This document shows, in pieces, positions 1 through 8,442 of a DNA stretch of 64,000 nucleotides. Location of the stretch: positions 124,001 to 188,000 of the forward strand of contig DASYSS010000057.1 in the NCBI GenBank assembly GCA_036003045.1, read 5' to 3'. This DNA comes from Gemmatimonadaceae bacterium. GTDB taxonomy: Bacteria > Gemmatimonadota > Gemmatimonadetes > Gemmatimonadales > Gemmatimonadaceae. Position 1 is the stretch's first letter, and each line of letters starts with the position of its first letter. Made by a program: the position numbers and the translations under genes. The notes beneath the pieces are model-generated. The model did no database searches, was not told the DNA's origin, and was given only the letters and a program-made list of their open reading frames with translations.

Positions 1-314
1 CCAATCGGTTCACCGCAGTTCTGTTGGGCCCGCTTCAGTCAACCGCACCATCGTGCTGCTGTCTGACGACGCGATGGGAAGGAGCGTGCTGAGGTCCGGC
101 GAGTCGCCGCCGATCATCTTGCCGATTTTGTCCGACCCGGGCGCCGTGCGACGAGAGAAATCTTCACTCTTGATCGCCAGCCCAATGCGACGAATGCGGG
201 GGGAACGATCCTGCATGCGACACCGTCCGTTGAGGCCGATAATCCTAGGTCAAATTCTGTGCCCCTGCTGTGCTCGGAGTCACGGCGCTCCGCGCGCGCG
301 CGTCGAGCTGCACG
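1..314. other. Window edge, no confident gene
   Basis: I see no convincing gene here. A minus-strand ORF of 68 codons (10-216) has a plausible start but no recognisable domain and no clear ribosome binding site. The stretch 217-314 lies just past the stop codon of the kinase gene and shows no strong hairpin. Confidence 0.3.
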
Positions 315-1526
315 TCAGCGCCGCGTAGCCGCCGAAGCTCGTCGCGACATTCGCGACGACGCTCGCGTCGCGGCCAGCTTCCAGAACTGCCGCTCGCCGA
401 TCACCGTCACCTTGTGCCCCTTCGACGCGAGGCGCCGGACGTTGATCAGCTTCGAGCCCCCGTCCTTTCCGGCGATTTGCAGGGCGTTCGGACGTCCGCG
501 CACCAACACGTCGGTGCTCTGCCCCGGCTTCGACTGGACGATGGCGCCGGCGCGCTTGGCCGCGGCGATGGCCTCGCGCCTCGGACGCTCGAGGAATCCG
601 GTGAACGACAGGCGCACGCCCTTGAGACTTTTTATACGACCGAGCCGCGGCTCCTTCGGCCGATGTCGCAGCGCCGCGATCAACTCGCTTGCGGCCTCGT
701 AGCGGGCGCCGCGCGAGCCGAGGCAGCGGTGAATGACTTCCTTGAGATGGTCACTGCAGGGAAGGCCCCGCACATCCTTGCTGCGCATCGGACTCGTGAT
801 GTCGCCGCGCAGCAGCATCCCGGCGATGAGGCCGACCTGGTAGACGTCGTCGCGCCGTTGCCACCGGCGAATTCGACCCCACGCGATTTCATTCGGCGCG
901 TGGAAGACGTTGAACGCGTCGGCGGTGACGCCCCTTCGGCTCAGCTGATGTGTCGCGATGCCGAAGTCGCCGAGCTTGAGCTTTTCGCCCGCGCAGACGA
1001 AGACGTTGAACGGCGTGAGGTCGCGATGCAGCGCCTGACCGCGATGGAGAGCGTCGAGCGCGCTCAAGATCGCGGCGATCTCGCGTCGGACGAAGCGCTC
1101 CGACTGCGCGCCGCGCTGCCCGAGCCAGGCGCCGAGGTCGCCATGCTCGGCGTATTCGAGCGCCAAGCAGTAGCGCACTTCGTCTCCGTCGGCCTCGGCA
1201 AATCGGTCGAAGACGCGAAGCGCGCGGTCCTCGCGGGCGAGGAGGTCGGCGAAATACGCCTCCCGCAGCCAGCCCGACACTCGGTCGCTGATCTTGACGC
1301 AAATCTGGCCCGGTAGCACCGGTCCGCCGATGGTGGTCGCGAGGTACACCTCGCCGAATCCGCCCTTGCCGATGCGCTTGTCGAGCCGGTAGGTGCGTCC
1401 GGATTCCGAGCTGTACGCCGTGCGGTGCGACGCCGCTTCGGGCGGCGGATGCTGAGCCGCGACCGGGGGCGCCGGCCGCGTGTGGTGCCGGGTGACGTGA
1501 GCGCGAAGCGTGACGTTGTCTGCCAT
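315..1526 (-). CDS. Ser/Thr protein kinase with C-terminal BRCT domain
   Basis: Predicted 403-aa cytosolic Hanks-type kinase. The N-terminal 45 residues are Pro/His-rich. The kinase core shows the glycine loop GKGGFGEV (53-60), the ATP lysine in CVKIS (K78), HRDLTPFN (167-174), DFG (187-189) and APNE (210-213), so it should be catalytically competent. The catalytic loop has LTPFN where LKPEN is usual. Residues about 300-385 match a BRCT domain of the DNA-ligase type (LSFTGFLERPRREAI, then GAIV, then DVLVRG, then GGSKL and a final W in FWKL). No membrane segment is visible. The start at 1526 is chosen because the open frame continues upstream to 1964 only as Arg-rich sequence antisense to the next gene. 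It lies 47 bp downstream of the lipoprotein gene on the same strand and may be co-transcribed. A kinase-BRCT fusion suggests a phospho-signal acting at DNA or on phosphoproteins; that role is inference. Confidence 0.85.
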   Translation of the reverse strand: MADNVTLRAHVTRHHTRPAPPVAAQHPPPEAASHRTAYSSESGRTYRLDKRIGKGGFGEVYLATTIGGPVLPGQICVKISDRVSGWLREAYFADLLAREDRALRVFDRFAEADGDEVRYCLALEYAEHGDLGAWLGQRGAQSERFVRREIAAILSALDALHRGQALHRDLTPFNVFVCAGEKLKLGDFGIATHQLSRRGVTADAFNVFHAPNEIAWGRIRRWQRRDDVYQVGLIAGMLLRGDITSPMRSKDVRGLPCSDHLKEVIHRCLGSRGARYEAASELIAALRHRPKEPRLGRIKSLKGVRLSFTGFLERPRREAIAAAKRAGAIVQSKPGQSTDVLVRGRPNALQIAGKDGGSKLINVRRLASKGHKVTVIGERQFWKLAATRASSRMSRRASAATRR

Positions 1527-1573
1527 ACGCCAACCGAAATGTATCGCCCGGCAACTGTGGCCGAGATCGCGAA

Positions 1574-2437
1574 TCAGCAGCCGTCCTGCCTGAGCCAGGG
1601 CTCGTCGAGCTTCGCCGGTGTGGCGGCGGCGAGTCGCTTTCGCCACGCGGACACTATGGTAGTGGTCGCCGGCCCGAGGGGCGTGTCCAAGCTGACGTCC
1701 CCGGCCTCGCCGCGCCATAGCGCGCGCACTGCCGCGACGCCTTTCCGACGTTGAAAAAAGTCGACGAGGCTCGCCGCCGTGTAATACGAGGGGAGTTCGG
1801 GCAGCGTATCGAACGCGGCGCTGGTGAGAAGCGACAACGGAGGCGCCGCGCGGTCGCGCACGTAGCCGGCCGCGATCGCGTCGATCGCATGTCCCTGGCA
1901 CGTGCCAGTCGCCCGAGTGGCCAACCCTTCGTCGAGCCACGTTCCGCTTCGCCGGCGCCCCCAACGGTGCGCGGCGTAGGTGTGCGTGAGCATATGACGG
2001 TAGAACGCGCGGTAGCCATCGCCGGCGACGAGAACGGCGGTGAGCTCGCTCGGGTAGCCGTTGCCGGTGACCGGGTCGCCGATGAGGCGGCGCATGTCAT
2101 CGCGCGTCTCGACGAGAAAAAGCTCGACCGGTTCTTCACCGTCGACCTCGGGCTCGTCGATCAACGCGAGGACGATCCGCCGCGCGTTCTCGACCGAATC
2201 GGCGATCACATCGATCCGCGCGGGATTCATTCCGTTCGCCAGGTGGATGCGAAAGTGCGTCGTGGCGAACGACTTCCAGGTGAAGTTCGAATCCGACAGC
2301 AACTCGCCCGCGATCGCGCCGGTCGTCTCCACCGCCGTCGACGGAATCGGTCGCGGCCGCTCTCGTGCCGGATGATGGCACGCGGTAGAAACCAGAAGCG
2401 TGAGCCAGATCGTCGCGCGCGTCGAAGTCGAGGCCAC
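1574..2437 (-). CDS. Lipoprotein with peptidase MA-like (gluzincin) fold, altered active site
   Basis: A 287-aa protein with a hydrophobic signal and a probable lipobox ending at C20 (VSTAC). The middle has the layout of the peptidase MA-like/DUF-gluzincin family: HMLTH (148-152) where HExxH is expected, followed about 18 residues later by WLDEGLA (167-173), which supplies the third metal ligand E170. The two histidines and the glutamate ligand are kept, but the catalytic Glu of HExxH is Met. It may bind zinc without hydrolysing peptides, or work by another residue. It is predicted to be anchored facing the periplasm. It precedes the kinase-BRCT gene by 47 bp on the same strand. Confidence 0.7.
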   Translation of the reverse strand: MASTSTRATIWLTLLVSTACHHPARERPRPIPSTAVETTGAIAGELLSDSNFTWKSFATTHFRIHLANGMNPARIDVIADSVENARRIVLALIDEPEVDGEEPVELFLVETRDDMRRLIGDPVTGNGYPSELTAVLVAGDGYRAFYRHMLTHTYAAHRWGRRRSGTWLDEGLATRATGTCQGHAIDAIAAGYVRDRAAPPLSLLTSAAFDTLPELPSYYTAASLVDFFQRRKGVAAVRALWRGEAGDVSLDTPLGPATTTIVSAWRKRLAAATPAKLDEPWLRQDGC

Positions 2438-2532
2438 GCCCCGTATGCATCATGACCCGTTCCCGGATGCGTCGTCCGCGCGAACAGCGGCGCGCGTCTG
2501 GCGGGCGGCCCCGGCCGCAGGCAATTTCCCGT

Positions 2533-2808
2533 ATGAAATTCGTCTTGTTCTACGAGTCGGCTCCCGACTTTCGGTCGAAGGTGCCGCTTCACATCGAAGC
2601 GCACCGTGGGCAGTGGCGGTCGTTCTCGGCCGACGGCCGGCTGTTGATGATCGGGCCGTTCGCCGACGAGCCGGCTGGGGGCGCGATGGGCGTTTTTACG
2701 ACCCGGGCCGCGGCCGAGGAGTTCGCGCGGAGTGATCCGTTCGTGACCAACGGCCTCGTCGCCAAGTGGACCATTCGAGAATGGATGGAGGCGCTGGTTC
2801 CCGAGTGA
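2533..2808 (+). CDS. YCII-domain protein
   Basis: A 91-aa ferredoxin-like-fold protein of the YCII family. The N-terminus MKFVLFYESAP and the segments LLMIGPFAD, GAMGVFTTRAAAEEFARSDPF and IREWMEAL follow the family pattern, including the His in PLHIEAH and the Asp-Pro near DPF that line the active-site-like pocket in YciI. The function of these proteins is poorly known. The start at 2533 is preferred because the upstream in-frame stretch is Arg-rich and overlaps the divergent lipoprotein promoter region. Probably a single-gene unit. Confidence 0.75.
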   Translation: MKFVLFYESAPDFRSKVPLHIEAHRGQWRSFSADGRLLMIGPFADEPAGGAMGVFTTRAAAEEFARSDPFVTNGLVAKWTIREWMEALVPE

Positions 2809-2875
2809 TTCGCCGGCGCTTCGTGGCGTTGGACTCACGCAGGCCGCGCATCGTCTTCTTCAAGAAAGGATCACG

Positions 2876-3445
2876 GTGACACTGCCCGAATCGTTGTTCG
2901 CGCCGTGGGAAACGTTCTATGTGATCGTCGGCTCGGCCGGCGGCGCGCTGACCGGTCTTTTGTTCGTCGTCGTCGCGCTCGCCGCGGACCGCGCCACCGC
3001 CGGCACGGAGCGCGGGCTGAGCGCGTTCACCACGCCGTCGGTGTTTCACTTCGTGCTCGTGATGGCGATCTCCGCGATCGTCACGATGCCGCGCCGCGGG
3101 TTGATGAGTCTCAGCCTGGTGCTCGTGGCGTGCGCCGTCGTCGGCGCGACCGTCACCATCGTGGCGACGTGGCGCATCATGACGTTCGAGCAGTACAAGC
3201 CGGTGGCCGAGGATTGGTTGTCGCACGGCGTCGTTCCGGGTGCGTCGTACGTCGCGCTGCTCGTCGCGGCGATCGTGCTGCCGGCGGCGACCGAGCTCGC
3301 GTCGTATCTCATCGCGTCGTCGACGCTGGTGCTGTTGTTCGTCGGGATCCACAACGCGTGGGACGTGGCGCTGTACAGCGCGACGAACATGCCGCGTCGC
3401 GACGACACGCGGCCGCCGGCGCCACCACAACCGCCGCCGCAATAA
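2876..3445 (+). CDS. Hypothetical integral membrane protein
   Basis: A 189-aa protein starting with GTG, preceded by an AAGAAAGGA ribosome binding site at about 2862-2870. Four or five hydrophobic segments are visible (about residues 13-37, 53-72, 76-97, 125-143 and 148-165), followed by a Pro-rich C-terminal tail (PPAPPQPPPQ). I do not recognise a named family. It lies 67 bp after the YCII gene on the same strand. Confidence 0.7.
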   Translation: MTLPESLFAPWETFYVIVGSAGGALTGLLFVVVALAADRATAGTERGLSAFTTPSVFHFVLVMAISAIVTMPRRGLMSLSLVLVACAVVGATVTIVATWRIMTFEQYKPVAEDWLSHGVVPGASYVALLVAAIVLPAATELASYLIASSTLVLLFVGIHNAWDVALYSATNMPRRDDTRPPAPPQPPPQ

Positions 3446-3751
3446 CGGATCACGAGTCGCCGCGCAATCCCCGCGGTGACGACTGTCCCGGCACAGCGGC
3501 TCACGCGGCCCCACCAAACGTTCTCGCGACGCCCGGTGTAGTCGTTTCGGCGCGCAGCCTCTTCGTCCCACGCATGCGCCGGCTGGTCCGCGCGAGGCGT
3601 GCCTTAACAATTCTTAATGCGTGTTTTGTGACGCGCCGCCCGACGCGAGCGGTTGCACCGTCGACAACACGCTGACGCGGGACGGCGACGGGGGGCCGCC
3701 GTGGCGACGACGCGCGCCACCGCGGGACGTGTTCCAACCACATCCTCCGTC
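3446..3751. other. Intergenic region upstream of susC-like gene
   Basis: About 300 bp with no gene. An AT-rich patch around 3604-3632, unusual for this DNA, may hold the promoter of the SusC/SusD unit, but I cannot assign -35 and -10 boxes with confidence. Confidence 0.35.
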
Positions 3752-6700
3752 ATGAGACCATCTGTATTACGAAGAGACCGTCCCGGTCGCGGCCGAACGT
3801 TCGCGCTGGTCGCCGCGCTGCTTCTGCCGTCGCTCGCCGGCGCGCAGGCGACGGTGACCGGCAAGGCCACGGCGGCCGGCCAACCGATCGTCGACGTCCG
3901 CGTCCTCGTTCGCGGCACGAACCTCACCGCGACGACCAACGCGCAAGGCGTCTACACTCTCCGCAACGTGCCGGCCGGCGCGCAGACCATCGAAGCCCTC
4001 CGCGTCGGATACCGGGCGCAGCAAGCCAACGTCCAGGTGACGAACGGTGACACGAAGACCGTCGACTTCACCATGGAGGCCGCGGTCGTACAACTCGCCG
4101 ACGTCGTCACGACGGCGACCGGCGAACAGCGACGCGTCGAGTTGGGCAACGCCATCACGACGCTCGGCGACGTCAACAACACGGTCGAGACGACGCCGAT
4201 CAACTCGCTCGCCGACCTCATGGTCGCGAAAGCGCCCGGCGTCGTCGTGCTCCCCGGCAACGAGACGGGATCGAGCCCGGTCGTGCGCATTCGCGGGACG
4301 AATTCTCTCTCGCTCAGCAACGCCCCGATTTACGTCATCGACGGCGTCCGCATGACGTCGGCGTCGGTCGGCGTGAGCACCGGCGGCACGACGACGAGCT
4401 TCCTGAACGACGTGAGTCCCGAGGAGATCGAGGACATCGAGATCGTGAAGGGACCGTCGGCCGCGACGCTGTACGGTACCGACGCGGCGAACGGCGTCAT
4501 CGTGATCACCACGAAGAAGGGGCGCGCCGGCGCGACGCGGTGGACGTACTTCGGTGAAGCCGGCTCGGTGGACGACCGCAACCAATACGCGAGTCAGTAC
4601 GCGCTCTTCGGCCACAACGCGTCGGGCGCACTGACGCGCTGCGTGCTCGAGACGGTCGCCATCGGCTCGTGCACGCCCGACAGCCTCCTGTCGTTCAACC
4701 CGCTCATGAACTCGAGCGTGACGCCGATTCATCTCGGCCATCGCGACGAGTACGGCGCGCAGGCGAGCGGCGGCAACGAAGCGGTGCGCTTTTTCGTCTC
4801 GGGCGACCTCGAGAACGAGATCGGCCCGATCAAGATGCCCGGCTTCGCCCAGACCTTCCTCGACTCGGTCGCCGACCCCGCAACCAACGGCGAGGTGTAT
4901 CCTGAAGCGTTCCAGCGTCAGAGCCTCCGCGCGAATTTGAACGCGACGCTCTCGTCCAAGCTCGACCTGAACGCGTCCGCCGGTTTCACCAACCGGAACC
5001 AACGCCTGCCGCAGACGGACAACAACAGCACCAGCATCTTCGGCACGGCGCTCAAGAATCCCGGCTTCCAGCCGAACCACGCCGTCTGCAGCGCCACGCC
5101 GGCGAACTGCCTGGGTTACTCCGACGTCGGCAGCCTGGGTGAAGACCTGCACGGATACGGCAATTTCATGCCGGCGCAGACGTTCCAGGATCAGCTGACG
5201 GAGGGCGTGCAGCGCTTCATCGGCGCTCTCGACGCGAACTGGCGACCGTTCGGATGGATGCAGAACGAAGCGAACGTCGGCGTCGACCTCTCCGACCGCG
5301 ACGACTGGCAGCTGTGCAGGCTCAACGAGTGCGCCAATTCGGGAACGACGCGCACCGGGTTCGTGCAGGATCAGCGCGGCGACAACCGCAACTTCTCGGC
5401 GAAGCTCGTCAGCAACTCGAGCTGGCAAGCCAAGACGTGGGCGAACCTCAAGACGACGTTCGGCGCCGACTACATCAACACGATGAGCGACTTCGTCGCA
5501 TCGAACGGCACCGGACTTCCGCCGGGCGCGCAGAACGTCGGACAGGCGGCGGTGCTGGGCGGCAGCAACCAGCTGGAGACGGCGAACAAGACGCTCGGGT
5601 TGTACGCGCAGGAGCAGGCGGGCATTCGCGATCGTCTCTTCCTCACGGCGGCCGTTCGTACCGATCAGAACAGCGCGTTCGGCACGCAGTTCCAGCGCGT
5701 GTTCTATCCGAAGCTGAGCGCGTCGTGGATCCTGAGCGACGAAAGCTTCTTCCCGCGCGTCGGCTGGCTCGACCAGCTTCGTCTGCGCAGCGCGTACGGT
5801 GCGTCGGGCGTCCAGCCGGGCGCCACGACGTCGCTTCAGACGTTCAACGCCGTGACTCGCGCGATCAACACGGTCACGCCGGGCAACGCGACCGGCACCG
5901 ATACGCCGGGTCTCATCGCCAGCGCGCTCGGCAACCCGGCTCTGCGCCCGGAGAAGTCGGCCGAGTTCGAGGGCGGGTTCGAGTCGCGGATGTTCAACAA
6001 CGTGGTGAACCTCGATTTCACGTACTACAACAAGAAGACGCACGACGCGCTGATCGCGCAGCCGATCGCCGGATCCGCCGCGCCGTCGGCGACCAGCGTG
6101 ACGCGCAACCTCGGGTCGGTCCAGAACTCGGGGATCGAAGCGACGATCAACGCGCGGCTGCTCGACCGCCGCGCACTCGGATGGGACATCACGCTCGCCG
6201 GGTCGCACAACTCGAACAAGATTCTCTCGCTCGGCGTCGACGCGACCGGCAAGCCGAATCCGACGATCGGCACCGGCTCGACGCGCGACTCGGTCGGGCT
6301 TCCCGCGAACGGGTGGTTCTTCCTGCCGTACACGTTCGCCGACGCGAACCATGACGGTCTCATCGCGCCGTCCGAGGTGACGGTCGGCTCGCAGGCCATC
6401 TACATGGGGTACTCGCAGCCGCGCGACATCTTCTCGGTGCAGAACGGCTTCGACCTGCTCAACCGCAAGCTCCGCGTGCAGGTCCTGCTCGACTACAAGG
6501 GCGGATTCAGCGTGTTCAACAACACGGTGCAGTTCTACTGCTCGAACCAGCCGACGTGCTACGAGGAGACCAATTCGAGCGCGCCACTCTGGCGGCAGGC
6601 GCGGGTCGTCGCGCAGCGCTACGAGCCGGTGACGACGCAGGCCGGCTACCTCGAGAACGGACAGTTCTGGCGGCTGCGAGAGGTCTCGGCGACGCTGAAC

Positions 6701-6895
6701 ATGCCGAATGCGCTCGCGCAGCGGCTCCGCGCGAGAGACGCGAACCTCGTGTTCAGCGGCCGCAATCTGCATCTCTGGTCCAAGTACACCGACGTCGATC
6801 CGGAACAGAACTACACGACGGGCGACGTGCAGACGGACTTCGAGACGATCGCACCGCCGACGTACTTCATCGTTCGCCTGAATCTTCACTACTAA
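3752..6895 (+). CDS. SusC/RagA-family TonB-linked outer-membrane protein
   Basis: A 1047-aa TonB-dependent outer-membrane transporter. After a signal peptide ending near AGAQ comes a CarboxypepD_reg-like beta domain (about 32-110, TVTGKATAAGQPIVDVRV), then a plug domain with the SusC hallmark VVRIRGTNSLS and YVIDGVR, then DIEIVKGPSAATLYG and the NGVIVITTKKG strand typical of SusC. The rest is beta-barrel ending in IVRLNLHY with an aromatic C-terminus. The partner SusD-like gene starts 26 bp downstream. The substrate cannot be read: no glycosidase, peptidase or regulator is adjacent. The start at 3752 is the ATG directly before the signal peptide; no strong ribosome binding site is seen. Confidence 0.93.
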   Translation: MRPSVLRRDRPGRGRTFALVAALLLPSLAGAQATVTGKATAAGQPIVDVRVLVRGTNLTATTNAQGVYTLRNVPAGAQTIEALRVGYRAQQANVQVTNGDTKTVDFTMEAAVVQLADVVTTATGEQRRVELGNAITTLGDVNNTVETTPINSLADLMVAKAPGVVVLPGNETGSSPVVRIRGTNSLSLSNAPIYVIDGVRMTSASVGVSTGGTTTSFLNDVSPEEIEDIEIVKGPSAATLYGTDAANGVIVITTKKGRAGATRWTYFGEAGSVDDRNQYASQYALFGHNASGALTRCVLETVAIGSCTPDSLLSFNPLMNSSVTPIHLGHRDEYGAQASGGNEAVRFFVSGDLENEIGPIKMPGFAQTFLDSVADPATNGEVYPEAFQRQSLRANLNATLSSKLDLNASAGFTNRNQRLPQTDNNSTSIFGTALKNPGFQPNHAVCSATPANCLGYSDVGSLGEDLHGYGNFMPAQTFQDQLTEGVQRFIGALDANWRPFGWMQNEANVGVDLSDRDDWQLCRLNECANSGTTRTGFVQDQRGDNRNFSAKLVSNSSWQAKTWANLKTTFGADYINTMSDFVASNGTGLPPGAQNVGQAAVLGGSNQLETANKTLGLYAQEQAGIRDRLFLTAAVRTDQNSAFGTQFQRVFYPKLSASWILSDESFFPRVGWLDQLRLRSAYGASGVQPGATTSLQTFNAVTRAINTVTPGNATGTDTPGLIASALGNPALRPEKSAEFEGGFESRMFNNVVNLDFTYYNKKTHDALIAQPIAGSAAPSATSVTRNLGSVQNSGIEATINARLLDRRALGWDITLAGSHNSNKILSLGVDATGKPNPTIGTGSTRDSVGLPANGWFFLPYTFADANHDGLIAPSEVTVGSQAIYMGYSQPRDIFSVQNGFDLLNRKLRVQVLLDYKGGFSVFNNTVQFYCSNQPTCYEETNSSAPLWRQARVVAQRYEPVTTQAGYLENGQFWRLREVSATLNMPNALAQRLRARDANLVFSGRNLHLWSKYTDVDPEQNYTTGDVQTDFETIAPPTYFIVRLNLHY

Positions 6896-6921
6896 ACGCC
6901 GACCGGATCGAGGACTATCTG

Positions 6922-8298
6922 ATGCTACGATTGCTTCGAAGCGCCGCATCGGCGCTCGTGACCGGCGCGACGACACTTGCGTTGCTCGCCACGACGGCGT
7001 GCAACGCCAAGGATGAGCTGCTCGCGCCGCAACAACCCGGGGTCATTTCCCCCGGCAACGTGCAAAGCCCCATCGCCGCGGAAGGTCTGTACAACGGCGC
7101 CGTCGGCCAGTTCAAGCAGGGGTTGCTGGGCGGCAACGGCAACCAGGAAACGATCTGGCAGTTCACCGGCCTGTTCACCGACGAGTACCGATCGAGCGAC
7201 ACCTTCTCCCAGCGGAACGACGCCGATCAGCGGGTGACGCAGACCCAGGACGCGGTTCTCAGTCCGCTGTACATCACGCTGCAGCAGACCCGCGGCTTCG
7301 CGCACAACGCGCTGCTCGCGCTGCAGCAGTTCGAGCCGACGACGAGCAACACGCACCAAGCGGAGATGTACTTCGTCATCGCGTTCGCCCAGATCCAGCT
7401 CGGCGAGGATTTCTGCAACGGGATTCCGCTGAGCTACACCATCGGCGGCATTCCGCAGTACACCGATCCGATGACCGACTCGGCGGTCTTCGCTCTGGCC
7501 GCCGCGCAAGCCGACAGCGGACTCGCGCTCGCGACGGCGACAGACGCGGCGACGACGCAGGTAAGGAACGCGCTGACGATCGCCAAGGGCCGTGCACAGC
7601 TCGATCTCGGGCAGGCCGCGGCCGCGGCGGCGACAGTGGCGTCGGTGCCCGCGAGTTTCCAGTACGCCGGGAACTACTCGCAGACCACCAACGACAACGG
7701 CTGGTGGATCATGACGACGAGCAGCAAGCGCTACTCGGTGGGCGACAGCGCCGACGCGACCGGCACGATCACCAACGCACTGCCGTTCGTCTCGGCGAAG
7801 GACCCGCGCGTGCCGACGACGCGGATCGGCAACGGCTTCGACAGCACGACGCCGTACTTCCAGCAGGGGATCTGGAACCGCGACGATCCGGTCGCCATCG
7901 TCGACGGGTTGGACGGCCAGCTGATTCAAGCAGAAGCGAAGCTGCGCGGCGGCGACATCGGCGGAATGATGTCGATCCTCAACGCGCTCCGCGCCACTCC
8001 GCCGACGCAAGGAATCTTCAAGCTGGCGAGTACGCTGTCTCCACTCGCGACGCCGGGAAGTCAGTCGGCCGCGCAGTCGCTGTTCTTCCGCGAAAAGGCG
8101 TTCTGGACGTTCGGGCGCGGCCAGCGGCTGGGTGACCTGCGGCGTCAGGTGCGTCAGTACGCGTTGCCGATGAATCAGGTGTACGAGGTCGGCTCGTTCT
8201 TCAAGAATGGCCAGTACGGAACGCTCACCCAGTTCCCGGTTCCGGACAGTGAACGAAGCAACCCGAATTTCCACGGGTGTCTGGATACGAATCCGTAG
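6922..8298 (+). CDS. RagB/SusD-family substrate-binding lipoprotein
   Basis: A 458-aa outer-membrane lipoprotein. The signal ends at C27 (LLATTAC). Recognisable SusD features are the N-terminal FTDEYRSSDTF segment, tetratricopeptide-like helices through the middle (NALLALQQFE, MYFVIAFAQIQLGEDFCNG), and the C-terminal FFREKAFWTFGRGQRLGDLRR block that is highly typical of Gemmatimonadota and Bacteroidota SusD proteins. It would cap the SusC barrel and present the ligand. A GAGG ribosome binding site lies about 9 bp before the ATG. Translation is probably coupled to the SusC gene in one mRNA. Confidence 0.9.
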   Translation: MLRLLRSAASALVTGATTLALLATTACNAKDELLAPQQPGVISPGNVQSPIAAEGLYNGAVGQFKQGLLGGNGNQETIWQFTGLFTDEYRSSDTFSQRNDADQRVTQTQDAVLSPLYITLQQTRGFAHNALLALQQFEPTTSNTHQAEMYFVIAFAQIQLGEDFCNGIPLSYTIGGIPQYTDPMTDSAVFALAAAQADSGLALATATDAATTQVRNALTIAKGRAQLDLGQAAAAAATVASVPASFQYAGNYSQTTNDNGWWIMTTSSKRYSVGDSADATGTITNALPFVSAKDPRVPTTRIGNGFDSTTPYFQQGIWNRDDPVAIVDGLDGQLIQAEAKLRGGDIGGMMSILNALRATPPTQGIFKLASTLSPLATPGSQSAAQSLFFREKAFWTFGRGQRLGDLRRQVRQYALPMNQVYEVGSFFKNGQYGTLTQFPVPDSERSNPNFHGCLDTNP

Positions 8299-8308
8299 AG
8301 TCGGTAGG

Positions 8309-8344
8309 CCGGTGGACCGGTGGACCGGTGGACCGGTGGACCGG
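8309..8344. repeat. 8-bp tandem repeat, 4.5 copies
   Basis: The unit CCGGTGGA is repeated without change four and a half times, starting 10 bp after the SusD stop codon. It is a short perfect microsatellite-like array and may vary in copy number. Confidence 0.9.
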
Positions 8345-8357
8345 AACGACTTACGGC

Positions 8358-8386
8358 GGGCGGTCGGCGTTCAGCGCCGGCCGCCC
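8358..8386. terminator. Strong hairpin between convergent susD-like and dps genes
   Basis: A 12-bp stem (8358-8369 with 8375-8386, one G-U/T-G pair) closes a 5-nt loop. It sits between two converging genes, as expected for a two-way terminator, though no clear T-run follows on either side. Confidence 0.55.
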
Positions 8387-8442
8387 GTCCGTGCAAGGTA
8401 GCGGTGAATTCGGCGAGCAAGACGCGCGGCGGTTCCCGCCGC

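Noticed and set aside
1527-1964. N-terminal extension of the kinase-BRCT protein to an upstream start
   Set aside because: The extra 146 residues are Arg-rich and overlap the lipoprotein gene in another frame; the domain begins after the ATG at 1526.
3767-6976. Very long minus-strand open frame (over 1000 codons) opposite the SusC gene
   Set aside because: Its translation is Arg-rich and has no domain; the plus strand encodes a complete SusC protein. It is an effect of GC-rich codon use.
3752-8298. Full polysaccharide utilisation locus
   Set aside because: Only SusC and SusD are present. No glycoside hydrolase, lyase or sugar-sensing regulator is adjacent.
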